Assembly: GCA_002335945.1 (NCBI GenBank) | Contig: DDDD01000074.1 | Coordinates: forward strand, 1-9,440 | Direction: 5' to 3' | Length of the DNA stretch: 9,440 nucleotides | Source of the DNA: Porticoccaceae bacterium UBA1989 | GTDB lineage: Bacteria; Pseudomonadota; Gammaproteobacteria; Pseudomonadales; Porticoccaceae | Part shown: piece by piece, positions 1 through 7,059 of the stretch | How the letters are laid out: each line of letters opens with the position of its first letter | Position numbering within the stretch: position 1 is the stretch's first letter | Notes under the pieces: model-generated | The model's input: the letters and a program-made list of their open reading frames with translations, nothing else | What the model was told of the DNA's origin: nothing | Databases searched by the model: none | Program-made: the position numbers and the translations under genes

Positions 1-806
1 TTGTCTTTGCCCAGCACACCTTTAAGCACTAAGTAGTTTGAGGCATGGTCACTTCTAAAAATGGTTTTATCCAGTTCCAAATTGCTGAGCAATGTCTGCA
101 TCTCGCAAAATAATTCTAGCTTTCCCAGCCTGCGCCAGCGTCCCTCAAAGGCTGCTTCAAAGCGCTCACTGCCGGTGGGAAATTCCACTACCAAAGTACT
201 CAGATAATCGGGCTGTGCGGCATTCATTAATTTGGCCGAATTTAGCGCATGCTGCTGGCTGAGTTCAGGGCCACCTAAACCATTTAAAATCATCACCGAG
301 CTTTTCATGCCCGCCTGTTTTATTTTTGTCAGGGCGACCAAAGACGAATCGTAGTCTTCCCCTTTATTGACCAGCTTAAGTACCTCATTGTCGCCACTTT
401 CACAGCCCACATACATAAGGCTGAGTCCAAGATCACAAAGGTCTTGCAGTTCTTCAACAGATTTCTTTTTTAGATTACGGGGTAAACAGTAAGAGGATAC
501 CCGCTGTATATCTGGATAGTACTTGCTGATTAACTGCAATATATCCACCAGCCGTCGGGTACTTAATGTCATGGCATCACCGTCAGCGAGGAATACTCGC
601 TTTACCGGATAACCTGCTTTGACAAGGCCGCGTAGCTCCTCTTCGATTTTCTCGATGGGTTTGGGGCTAAAGCGCTTGTCTTCATCCGTGTACATTTCAC
701 AAAAGGTGCACTTATTGTAAGAACAACCATTGGTGACCTGAAGAATCAATGACCGAGCTTCACTGGGCGGGCGAAAAACTGGCTGAATATAATCTAGAGG
801 ATACAT
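1..806 (-). CDS. Radical SAM protein, C-terminus outside window
   Basis: This partial gene reads leftward and runs off the window; 268 codons are visible without a stop. The protein begins MYPLDYIQPVFRPPSEARS. Residues 28-36 carry Cys-x4-Cys-x2-Cys (NGCSYNKCTFC), the spacing seen in many COG1032-type radical SAM enzymes, where the three cysteines hold the [4Fe-4S] cluster that cleaves S-adenosylmethionine. FLADGDAM (72-79) and YVGCESGD (132-139) fit the strand ends of a radical SAM barrel. No N-terminal cobalamin-binding domain precedes the cluster motif. The ATG at 806-804 is the first in frame: an in-frame TAA lies four codons upstream and no other ATG intervenes. Its Shine-Dalgarno site is weak. 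It lies 77 bases downstream of the ferredoxin on the same strand, so co-transcription is possible. Substrate and pathway are not recognisable. The family call is firm; the function is unknown. Confidence 0.88.
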   Translation of the reverse strand, partial: MYPLDYIQPVFRPPSEARSLILQVTNGCSYNKCTFCEMYTDEDKRFSPKPIEKIEEELRGLVKAGYPVKRVFLADGDAMTLSTRRLVDILQLISKYYPDIQRVSSYCLPRNLKKKSVEELQDLCDLGLSLMYVGCESGDNEVLKLVNKGEDYDSSLVALTKIKQAGMKSSVMILNGLGGPELSQQHALNSAKLMNAAQPDYLSTLVVEFPTGSERFEAAFEGRWRRLGKLELFCEMQTLLSNLELDKTIFRSDHASNYLVLKGVLGKD

Positions 807-845
807 CGTAATTTTTTATCCATGGCAGGTGGCTGCGGTTTAAGT

Positions 846-863
846 CTCTTTAGTGCTCTTTAG
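846..863. repeat. Tandem 8-bp direct repeat with 10-bp period
   Basis: CTCTTTAG occurs at 846-853 and again at 856-863, exactly one helical turn apart. On the minus strand this is CTAAAGAG-N2-CTAAAGAG, in the gap between the ferredoxin stop and the radical SAM start. The phasing would suit a dimeric regulator binding one face of DNA, but no matching known box is recognised. Confidence 0.4.
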
Positions 864-883
864 CTCACTAGTACTGTGACTAT

Positions 884-1204
884 CTAGTATTGAGACTCTG
901 GCAGCCTAACCACCATGCCATCCATTGCTGCGGTTACCCTAACCTGGCAGCTTAGGCGGCTGTTTTCTTCTCTGGTGTCGAGTATTTCAAGTAGTTCACT
1001 TTCATCTTTAGTTGCAGCGCCTGCAGTCTCGGCCCACTGGGGATCAATCATGCAATGACAGGTACAGCACACGCCGCAACCGCCACATTCGGCAATAATC
1101 CCCTCGATCATATTGTCCATAGCGCCTTGCATCAGACTGACACCCTCGGCAACGTCTACTGCATGTTCTTTTCCGTTAAATTCAACGTAATTTATGATCG
1201 GCAT
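884..1204 (-). CDS. Adrenodoxin-type [2Fe-2S] ferredoxin
   Basis: This is a 106-residue soluble electron carrier of the adrenodoxin/putidaredoxin class, the type that feeds electrons to cytochrome P450s or other oxygenases, or serves in Fe-S assembly. Numbered from the chosen start MPIINYVEFNG, the ligand cysteines are C40, C46, C49 and C86. They are spaced Cys-x5-Cys-x2-Cys-x36-Cys, as the family requires. Three further cysteines (C43, C47, C51) crowd the cluster loop CGGCGVCCTCHC. A longer reading frame begins at 1216 with MEPQ, but the ATG at 1204 is preceded by GGAG at a 6-base spacing while the ATG at 1216 has no Shine-Dalgarno site. Family members also usually start close to this beta strand. 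No P450, ferredoxin reductase or oxygenase is visible in the window, so the redox partner is unknown. The family call is secure. Confidence 0.93.
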   Translation of the reverse strand: MPIINYVEFNGKEHAVDVAEGVSLMQGAMDNMIEGIIAECGGCGVCCTCHCMIDPQWAETAGAATKDESELLEILDTREENSRLSCQVRVTAAMDGMVVRLPESQY

Positions 1205-1210
1205 TTGGGG

Positions 1211-1214
1211 CTCC
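1211..1214 (-). promoter_or_regulatory. Ribosome binding site that sets the ferredoxin start
   Basis: The minus strand reads GGAG six bases before the ATG at 1204. It overlaps the upstream in-frame ATG at 1216, which has no such site, so it argues for the shorter protein. Confidence 0.7.
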
Positions 1215-1233
1215 ATTTTTATTCTAGTTAGGG

Positions 1234-1262
1234 TTTTAGCCTAATAATTTCATCGGCTAAGA
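1234..1262. repeat. Inverted repeat in the ferredoxin leader
   Basis: TTAGCC (1236-1241) and GGCTAA (1255-1260) are perfect complements separated by 13 bases, extendable by one wobble and one A-T pair on the outside. It lies 30-58 bases upstream of the ferredoxin start and could be an operator or a leader hairpin. No known regulator motif is recognised. Confidence 0.35.
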
Positions 1263-1312
1263 TTGTTAGGTCTACTGAAAATAACAGTCATCTATCTACA
1301 GCAGCGGAGGGC

Positions 1313-1327
1313 ATTTTAGTCTAAAAT
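1313..1327. promoter_or_regulatory. 15-base palindrome between divergent genes, possible operator
   Basis: ATTTTAG-T-CTAAAAT is a perfect 7-1-7 palindrome in the region between the divergent ferredoxin and Hsp70-like genes, 54 bases before the latter's ATG. Its position suits a shared operator. Its right arm contains TAAAAT, which resembles a -10 box, but there is no matching -35 box. The regulator is unknown. Confidence 0.4.
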
Positions 1328-1381
1328 ACTCCCAATCCACTATTTTCTAGTCATTATTTTTATTCATAGCGACAATTTCCT

Positions 1382-2824
1382 ATGCACTCCCCCAAGCAGC
1401 CTCTTTCACCTTCCTTTTCAAGGGAGTCAGCGTCCACCTTTGGCATCGGTATTGATTTTGGTACCAGCAATAGTGCAGCTGCCGTTTTTGATGGCGAAGA
1501 AGTTACATTGGTAAGGCTCACTGAGCACAATGCCATTATGCCCTCGGCTAATTATGTGGACAGGGACTTTGTAACGTCCATAGGTCAGACCGCCATTGAT
1601 GACTATATAAAGGGCAATCAAGGCAGAAAGGTTGAGTTGAGTCTTGAGGTTTTGGGTGAGGCTAGAACGGGCACAGGTAGCCCAGATGGCCCGGCGGGAG
1701 AGGGTGAAACTAGCAAAATCTATGGTCAGGCATTTAATGACGCTAGCCTGCCCGGGCGTTTGTTTAGAGGCACCAAGCGCTTGCTGGGCAGTTCTGACAG
1801 CGGACGCACATTAATTTTTGATCGAGCTTTTCGTCTTGTTGCCTTGGTTACTCCAATTTTAGTGGGTATTCGTAAGGCATTGCAGCAGAACCTAGAAGAC
1901 ACCACCCATGCCTGTCTGGGCCATCCGGTTAATTTCGAAGGCATTGAGCAGGGGCGCAATAATGTTGCCTTAGAGCGTCTCAGTGAATCCTATCGCCATG
2001 CGGGGATAACCCAGCAGTCGTTTTGCCCTGAGCCAACAGCTGCAGCCATTAGCTACCTGTATAACCATCCTGAAAATGCCGATCAGCGAGTATTGACCGT
2101 GGATTTTGGTGGTGGCACCTTGGATTTCAGTATTCTCAGCCGCAGGGGAGATTCATTTAAAGTCGAGGCGACCCATGGTATTGCACTCGGGGGCGATAAA
2201 ATTGATCAGACCATTTTTCGCGAGCTGGTTTTTCCGTTGCTGGGGAAGGGCGAGCGATGGCGTCGAGTCGTTGACGGCTCAAACGTAGATACATTGTTTC
2301 CCTTTGGTGAATTTGAAGACCTGCTGATCAATTGGCCTATTAGCTACATGCTTAACCAGAATAAATACACAGCGCCGGTAATGCAGCGCATGGTCGAGCC
2401 CGATGAGGCAGCGACCAAGTTCAAGCGCCTCTATGACCTTATTAAACAGAATTATAGCTATCAGGTGTTTGAGGCGATCAAGGCCTTTAAAGCCGAGCTA
2501 TCAGTGCATGACTCCGCCGTGCTGGACATCCCAGAGATTGATATTGAAGTGACGCTCGAACGCTGGGAGTTTGAAGTTATGATCTCCGATTTGCTCTTTC
2601 AGCTTGAGCAGGCCATCACCCTGATACTCAATAAAGCCAGCCTTCAGGCAAGCGATATTGACCTGGTATTGCGCACCGGCGGCTCATCGCTAATTCCTGC
2701 GGTAAAAGACATTCTCGACAATCAATTCGCCGGTAAGGTGGTTGAGCATGATCCCTTTACCAGTGTCGCCGCTGGTTTGGCGATTGCGGACTATTTTGAT
2801 TATGGCGATGAAATACTCGGCTAA
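1382..2824 (+). CDS. YegD-like Hsp70 family protein (nucleotide-binding domain only)
   Basis: This 480-residue protein has the actin/Hsp70 ATPase fold and resembles E. coli YegD, a putative chaperone of about 450 residues. Visible motifs, in order: phosphate-1 loop IDFGTSNS (24-31), a GTKRLLG segment whose K132 matches the catalytic lysine of DnaK, HPVNFEG (181-187), PEPTAAA (217-223), phosphate-2 loop VDFGGGTLDFS (240-250) and adenosine motif RTGGSSLIPAV (431-441). All ATP-binding elements look intact. The sequence ends soon after the adenosine motif, so the peptide-binding domain and lid of a full Hsp70 are absent. A Gly/Glu-rich, low-complexity stretch (about 92-112) looks like a flexible insertion. 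The start is the first ATG after an in-frame TAG at 1367-1369; no good Shine-Dalgarno site precedes it. It probably acts in the cytosol. Its client, and any link to icmF downstream, are unknown. Confidence 0.9.
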   Translation: MHSPKQPLSPSFSRESASTFGIGIDFGTSNSAAAVFDGEEVTLVRLTEHNAIMPSANYVDRDFVTSIGQTAIDDYIKGNQGRKVELSLEVLGEARTGTGSPDGPAGEGETSKIYGQAFNDASLPGRLFRGTKRLLGSSDSGRTLIFDRAFRLVALVTPILVGIRKALQQNLEDTTHACLGHPVNFEGIEQGRNNVALERLSESYRHAGITQQSFCPEPTAAAISYLYNHPENADQRVLTVDFGGGTLDFSILSRRGDSFKVEATHGIALGGDKIDQTIFRELVFPLLGKGERWRRVVDGSNVDTLFPFGEFEDLLINWPISYMLNQNKYTAPVMQRMVEPDEAATKFKRLYDLIKQNYSYQVFEAIKAFKAELSVHDSAVLDIPEIDIEVTLERWEFEVMISDLLFQLEQAITLILNKASLQASDIDLVLRTGGSSLIPAVKDILDNQFAGKVVEHDPFTSVAAGLAIADYFDYGDEILG

Positions 2825-2891
2825 CCGGCCGTAACCCCTAATCTGATTGCTAATGAGCCTTAACTCACCCTTTGCATTATTGTGCCGATAA

Positions 2892-2926
2892 AGATACTTG
2901 CATGCAACAAGCAAGATAATTAAACT
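2892..2926 (+). promoter_or_regulatory. Candidate icmF promoter with overlapping palindrome
   Basis: The 167-base gap before icmF contains TTGCATGCAA (2898-2907), a perfect 10-base palindrome, lying inside a CTTGC/GCAAG inverted repeat (2897-2901 and 2911-2915). A -10-like GATAAT sits at 2915-2920. Alternatively, TTGCAT (2898-2903) pairs with TAAACT (2921-2926) at a 17-base spacing. Neither pair is a strong sigma-70 match, so the exact promoter is uncertain. The palindrome overlapping it is a reasonable operator candidate. Confidence 0.3.
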
Positions 2927-2982
2927 AACGGTATACAAAACTTAAACAAACGTTAATGTCAGGCCACTTGCCCCTGATCAAT

Positions 2983-2988
2983 GGAGAG
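2983..2988 (+). promoter_or_regulatory. Ribosome binding site that sets the icmF start
   Basis: GGAGAG lies three bases before the ATG at 2992 (five bases if counted from its GGAG core). The in-frame ATG at 2956 has only AT-rich sequence before it, so the later start is preferred. Confidence 0.75.
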
Positions 2989-2991
2989 AAC

Positions 2992-5900
2992 ATGAATACG
3001 TCCGCCAACCAGTCAGCCAGTGCCAATGATACCGCCGGTGCCGCCAGCGAAAATATATCCGCGAAAAAAGGCATTCCCTTAAGATTCGTTACCGCAGCCA
3101 GCCTGTTTGATGGCCATGATGCCGCGATTAATATTATGCGCCGCATACTTCAGGGTGCTGGTGTTGAGGTGATTCATCTCGCACACAATCGATCCGTGGC
3201 AGAGGTAGTGCAAACTGCCTTGCAAGAGGACGCTCAGGGTATTGCCATTAGCTCCTATCAGGGTGGCCATGTGGAGTACTTTAAGTACGCGGTTGATCTG
3301 CTTAAAGAAGCGGGCGCGGAGCATATTAAAATCTTTGGCGGTGGCGGCGGTGTGATCGTGCCGGAAGAAATCAAAGAGCTTGAGGCCTATGGTGTCGAGC
3401 GTATCTACTCCCCCTACGATGGTCAGAACCTAGGCCTAGTAGGCATGATCGACGACATGATTGAGCGCTGTTCCTTGGGTTCCTACAACGACATTAGCGT
3501 ATCCGCCGAGGTGCTTTCTGGTGAGCAGGGGCGCAATAATCTATCCCGTCTTATCACCGCTATCGAGCGAGATGAACTAAGCCAAGACCAGCAGAATTCC
3601 CTTCGTGAGCAGGCACAGTTTCTTAGTGCCACAGTGCCAGTATTGGGTATTACCGGTACTGGTGGCGCTGGTAAGTCCTCACTAACTGACGAATTGATCC
3701 GTCGCTTCCGCCAAGACAGTGCCGATGAACTTAAGATTGCCGTACTCGCCATTGATCCCACAAGACGGAAAACCGGAGGTGCCCTGCTCGGCGACCGTAT
3801 CCGTATGAACTCGATCTATCATCCCTCTATCTATATGCGCTCAATCGGCACGCGCGGTGCTACTGGTGAAGTGCCAGCCGCCCTAAAAGATATCGTCTGT
3901 GCAATGCGTCTGGGTGGCTTCGATCTAGTCGTGGTTGAGACCCCAGGTATTGGTCAGGGCGATGCGGGCATAGTGCCCTATGTGGATATTCCAATTTATG
4001 TGATGACCCCAGAGTTTGGCGCCCAGAGTCAGCTAGAAAAAATTGATATGCTCGATTATGCCGAGCTGGCGATTATTAATAAATTCGATCGCAAGGGTAG
4101 CGATGACGCCTACCGCGATGTTTGCAAACAGGTTCAACGCAACCGCGAGGCCTGGACTCAGGCGCCCGATGAGATGCCTGTTTTTGGCACCATTGCCTCA
4201 CGTTTTAATGATGACGGCGTCACCGCTGCTTATCAGGAGCTGGTTAAGCTATTACAGGTTCGTGGCCTGCGCAGCTTTGAACAGCATCTGGCCAAAGTTG
4301 ATTGTAGAACGCCTTCCGAAAAAACCGTGGTGGTCCCCGCAGATCGTCAGCGCTATCTGGCTGAGATTGCCGCTGGTGTGCGCAACTATCATCAGCAGGT
4401 TGTTGTGCAGGCTAATCTGGCCCGTCAGCAGCAGCAGTTGGCCGCAACAAAATCTATGTTGTTAGAGAGTGGCAGCGATGCCCCTGGGACTATCGACAGT
4501 CTTATCGCCGAGCGCAAGCAGGCCATGGACAGTACGGCGAGCAAGTTGCTCGAAAACTGGCCTGCCGTGGTGGAAGCCTATAGCGGCGACGAAAAAGTCG
4601 ATGTCTTGCCCAATGGCAAACAGATTGTCACCAAACTCAATACCATTTCTCTGTCCGGCAATAAAATTTCTCGGGTATCTCTGCCGCGTTTTGAAGACCA
4701 TGGTGAGCTGCTTAAATGGTTGATGCGGGAAAACCTTCCCGGTGAGTTCCCATACACCGCTGGTGTATTTCCCTTTAAACGTGAGGGCGAAGACCCAGCA
4801 CGTATGTTTGCCGGTGAGGGCGATGCCTTTAAAACCAACCGTCGTTTTAAGGCGCTGTCGGAGCACTCCGAAGCAAAACGGCTTTCTACCGCCTTTGATT
4901 CGGTGACTCTGTACGGATTTGATCCCCATGAACGGCCCGATATTTATGGCAAGGTCGGTAATGCTGGCGTGTCTATCTGTACCCTGGATGACATGAAAGC
5001 CCTCTATGATGGCTTTGATCTGTGCAATCCATCTACCTCGGTATCCATGACCATTAACGGACCGGCCCCCACGATTTTGGCAATGTTTTTAAACACTGCC
5101 ATCGATCAGCAGGTCGATCAGTTTGTGGCTGAGCAAAGTCGCCAGCCCAAGGATGATGAATACCAGACCCTGCGCAGCAATACTTTACAGCGCGTGCGCG
5201 GCACTGTTCAGGCCGACATTCTCAAAGAAGATCAGGGTCAGAATACCTGTATCTTCTCCACGGAATTTAGTCTGCGCATGATGGGTGATATGCAGCAGTT
5301 CTTTATCGACGAGCAGATCCGTAACTTTTACTCAGTATCGATCTCTGGCTATCATATTGCCGAAGCCGGGGCTAACCCGATCTCCCAGCTGGCCTTCACG
5401 CTATCCAATGGCTTTACGTTTGTGGAAGCCTACCTGGCGCGTGGCATGAACATTGATGACTTCGCTCCCAACCTGTCATTCTTCTTCTCTAATGGTATGG
5501 ATCCCGAGTACACCGTCATGGGCCGAGTGGCTCGACGTATCTGGGCAACCTCGATGCGCGACCTCTATAAAGCCAACCCGCGCAGCCAAAAACTGAAATA
5601 CCATATCCAAACCTCGGGCCGCTCACTTCATGCTCAGGAAATGAACTTCAACGATATTCGCACTACCCTGCAAGCCTTAATCGCGATTTATGACAACTGT
5701 AATAGCCTGCACACCAATGCTTACGATGAAGCCATTACCACGCCCACGGAAGAGTCTGTGCGCCGAGCGCTGGCGATTCAGCTGATTATCAATCAAGAGT
5801 GGGGCCTAGCGAAAAATGAAAACCCAAGTCAGGGCGCGTTTATTATTGACGAGTTAACCGACCTTGTCGAAGAGGCCGTACTCCAGGAATTTGAAAAAAT

Positions 5901-6294
5901 CTCTGATCGTGGTGGTGTACTGGGTGCCATGGAAACTGGCTATCAGCGCGGCAAGATTCAGGAAGAGTCGCTGTACTATGAGCACAAAAAACATGATGGT
6001 TCATTCCCCATTGTTGGTGTGAATACCTTCCTTAATGAGGCTGAAGAAGAGCCGATGGAAATTGAACTGGCTCGTTCCACTGATGCCGAAAAGCAAAGCC
6101 AAATAAAGCGTCTTAGAGCATTCCAAAAAGAGCATGGTGCGGATTCCGCTGAAGTGCTCAAACGCTTGCAGGATACAGTGAGTGAAGGTGGCAACGGTTT
6201 TGAGGTGTTAATGGAAGCTGTGCGCTGCTGTTCATTGGGCGAGATTACCAATGCCCTGTTTGATGTTGGCGGGCAGTATCGCCGCAGCATGTAA
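2992..6294 (+). CDS. icmF: Fused isobutyryl-CoA mutase IcmF (B12 domain, GTPase chaperone, mutase)
   Basis: IcmF is an adenosylcobalamin enzyme that interconverts isobutyryl-CoA and n-butyryl-CoA by a radical 1,2-shift. It carries its own MeaI-type G-protein chaperone. The 1100 residues match the family length (about 1090). B12-binding domain, roughly 30-150: D40-G41-H42 supplies the lower axial histidine, followed by SSYQGG and a GGGGG turn. GTPase domain, roughly 215-420: P-loop GTGGAGKS (222-229), DPTRRKTGGALLGDRIRM (255-272), ETPG (316-319) and base-specificity NKFD (363-366). After a linker, the substrate-binding barrel begins near 580. F606 (RMFAGEG) and Q750 (GQNTCIF) align with the positions that are Tyr89 and Arg207 in methylmalonyl-CoA mutase. 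Their 144-residue separation equals that of F598 and Q742 in the Cupriavidus metallidurans enzyme, as I recall it. This supports isobutyryl-CoA over methylmalonyl-CoA as substrate. A TetR regulator follows 109 bases downstream. Confidence 0.97.
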   Translation: MNTSANQSASANDTAGAASENISAKKGIPLRFVTAASLFDGHDAAINIMRRILQGAGVEVIHLAHNRSVAEVVQTALQEDAQGIAISSYQGGHVEYFKYAVDLLKEAGAEHIKIFGGGGGVIVPEEIKELEAYGVERIYSPYDGQNLGLVGMIDDMIERCSLGSYNDISVSAEVLSGEQGRNNLSRLITAIERDELSQDQQNSLREQAQFLSATVPVLGITGTGGAGKSSLTDELIRRFRQDSADELKIAVLAIDPTRRKTGGALLGDRIRMNSIYHPSIYMRSIGTRGATGEVPAALKDIVCAMRLGGFDLVVVETPGIGQGDAGIVPYVDIPIYVMTPEFGAQSQLEKIDMLDYAELAIINKFDRKGSDDAYRDVCKQVQRNREAWTQAPDEMPVFGTIASRFNDDGVTAAYQELVKLLQVRGLRSFEQHLAKVDCRTPSEKTVVVPADRQRYLAEIAAGVRNYHQQVVVQANLARQQQQLAATKSMLLESGSDAPGTIDSLIAERKQAMDSTASKLLENWPAVVEAYSGDEKVDVLPNGKQIVTKLNTISLSGNKISRVSLPRFEDHGELLKWLMRENLPGEFPYTAGVFPFKREGEDPARMFAGEGDAFKTNRRFKALSEHSEAKRLSTAFDSVTLYGFDPHERPDIYGKVGNAGVSICTLDDMKALYDGFDLCNPSTSVSMTINGPAPTILAMFLNTAIDQQVDQFVAEQSRQPKDDEYQTLRSNTLQRVRGTVQADILKEDQGQNTCIFSTEFSLRMMGDMQQFFIDEQIRNFYSVSISGYHIAEAGANPISQLAFTLSNGFTFVEAYLARGMNIDDFAPNLSFFFSNGMDPEYTVMGRVARRIWATSMRDLYKANPRSQKLKYHIQTSGRSLHAQEMNFNDIRTTLQALIAIYDNCNSLHTNAYDEAITTPTEESVRRALAIQLIINQEWGLAKNENPSQGAFIIDELTDLVEEAVLQEFEKISDRGGVLGAMETGYQRGKIQEESLYYEHKKHDGSFPIVGVNTFLNEAEEEPMEIELARSTDAEKQSQIKRLRAFQKEHGADSAEVLKRLQDTVSEGGNGFEVLMEAVRCCSLGEITNALFDVGGQYRRSM

Positions 6295-6346
6295 TGATGC
6301 TTGATATTTTGCCGACTTGTGGCGCAAACTACCGGCGCATCATGCG
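6294..6346. repeat. Inverted repeats between icmF and the tetR gene
   Basis: ATGATGC (6294-6300) is complementary to GCATCAT (6337-6343). Overlapping the right arm is the compact palindrome CGCAT-C-ATGCG (6336-6346). The latter lies just upstream of a TTGACC -35-like box and is a candidate autoregulatory TetR operator. No T-run follows, so neither structure is called a terminator. Confidence 0.4.
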
Positions 6347-6349
6347 TGC

Positions 6350-6379
6350 TTGACCTTTGATTTTGGTTAACAGTGTAAG
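6350..6379 (+). promoter_or_regulatory. Candidate sigma-70 promoter of the tetR gene
   Basis: TTGACC (6350-6355, five of six to consensus) and TGTAAG (6374-6379, four of six) are separated by 18 bases. They sit just downstream of the CGCATCATGCG palindrome. If used, the regulator could be transcribed independently of icmF. The -10 box is weak. Confidence 0.33.
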
Positions 6380-6403
6380 ACTCGATATTTAGGATAATAA
6401 ATA

Positions 6404-7024
6404 ATGTCTAAAGCCCTTCGGCTGACTCAGGTCGAACGCAAAGAAATCTCCGATGCCAAAATGCTGGAAGCTGCGGTCGACCTTATTGTCGAGCGCGGTA
6501 CCGGGCAGGCAACATTGAAAGATGTGGGAGAAAAGGCCGGTTACTCTCGTGGCCTGGCAGGGTATCGCTTTGGTAACAAAGAGGGCCTGTTTGATTTTGT
6601 GCTCAGATCCGTGGGGGATGAATGGCTTGCCGAACTGACCCTAGTGACCAAAGACAAATATGGCTACGAAGCCATTGCCGCCGCATTAGATGCCCATATC
6701 CAGTTTTGCGAAGATGCCCCCAAGCATGTAGAGGCCTTTTACCGTCTGTGGTTTGAAGCCTTAGCCCCTGAGTCTCAGCTTAAGCCAGTTATTTTAGGGA
6801 TTCACAAACGTCGCCGTGGCGATGTAATCAGCTGGATAGAGCAGGGCATTGAACGAGGTCTGTTGGCACCGAGTCTAGATACAGCCTTGATTGCCGACCA
6901 CTTTACGGCCTCGGTCAGTGGCATTGTTTATCACTGGATGAGCGACCCTGATAATCTCGACGAGATGCGCACCAATCACAATGGTCTCAAGCAGGTTATG
7001 CGCGCCATGCTGGCTGCCCGCTAA
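6404..7024 (+). CDS. TetR/AcrR-family transcriptional regulator
   Basis: This 206-residue cytoplasmic DNA-binding protein has the typical TetR layout. An N-terminal three-helix domain (about 17-65) has its helix-turn-helix around 36-56 (TLKDVGEKAGYSRGLAGYRF), followed by NKEGLFDFVL, which matches the family's helix-4 signature. The rest, about 70-206, is a helical ligand-binding and dimerisation domain with no recognisable cofactor motif. AGGA lies nine bases before the ATG. It is encoded 109 bases after icmF on the same strand. From this context I infer that it represses icmF, itself, or both, with an acyl-CoA or related metabolite as possible inducer; the ligand cannot be read from sequence. 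It also lies upstream of the sugar transporter, so control of that gene is an alternative. The family call is firm and the target assignment is tentative. Confidence 0.93.
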   Translation: MSKALRLTQVERKEISDAKMLEAAVDLIVERGTGQATLKDVGEKAGYSRGLAGYRFGNKEGLFDFVLRSVGDEWLAELTLVTKDKYGYEAIAAALDAHIQFCEDAPKHVEAFYRLWFEALAPESQLKPVILGIHKRRRGDVISWIEQGIERGLLAPSLDTALIADHFTASVSGIVYHWMSDPDNLDEMRTNHNGLKQVMRAMLAAR

Positions 7025-7059
7025 ATCTACCTAAAAACTTCTTACTTATTGGCCTACCC

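Noticed and set aside
797..826. A 9-codon frame starting ATGGATAAAAAA on the minus strand and overlapping the radical SAM start, as a leader peptide.
   Set aside because: It is too short to judge, has no ribosome binding site, and could easily occur by chance in AT-rich sequence.
2854..2867. A TGAG/CTCA inverted repeat after the Hsp70-like gene as a terminator.
   Set aside because: The stem is only four base pairs and no T-run follows.
2956..2991. A 12-codon N-terminal extension of IcmF from the ATG at 2956.
   Set aside because: There is no Shine-Dalgarno site before 2956, whereas GGAGAG sits just before the ATG at 2992.
4462..4929. A 155-codon open frame antisense to icmF, and several other long alternative frames inside icmF (for example 4043-4465).
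   Set aside because: They lie wholly inside a well-supported gene, have no family motifs or ribosome sites, and are explained by codon bias in the sense frame.
2992..6294. Reading the large enzyme as methylmalonyl-CoA mutase.
   Set aside because: The domain order, with B12 and GTPase domains N-terminal to the barrel, and the Phe/Gln specificity pair both point to IcmF.
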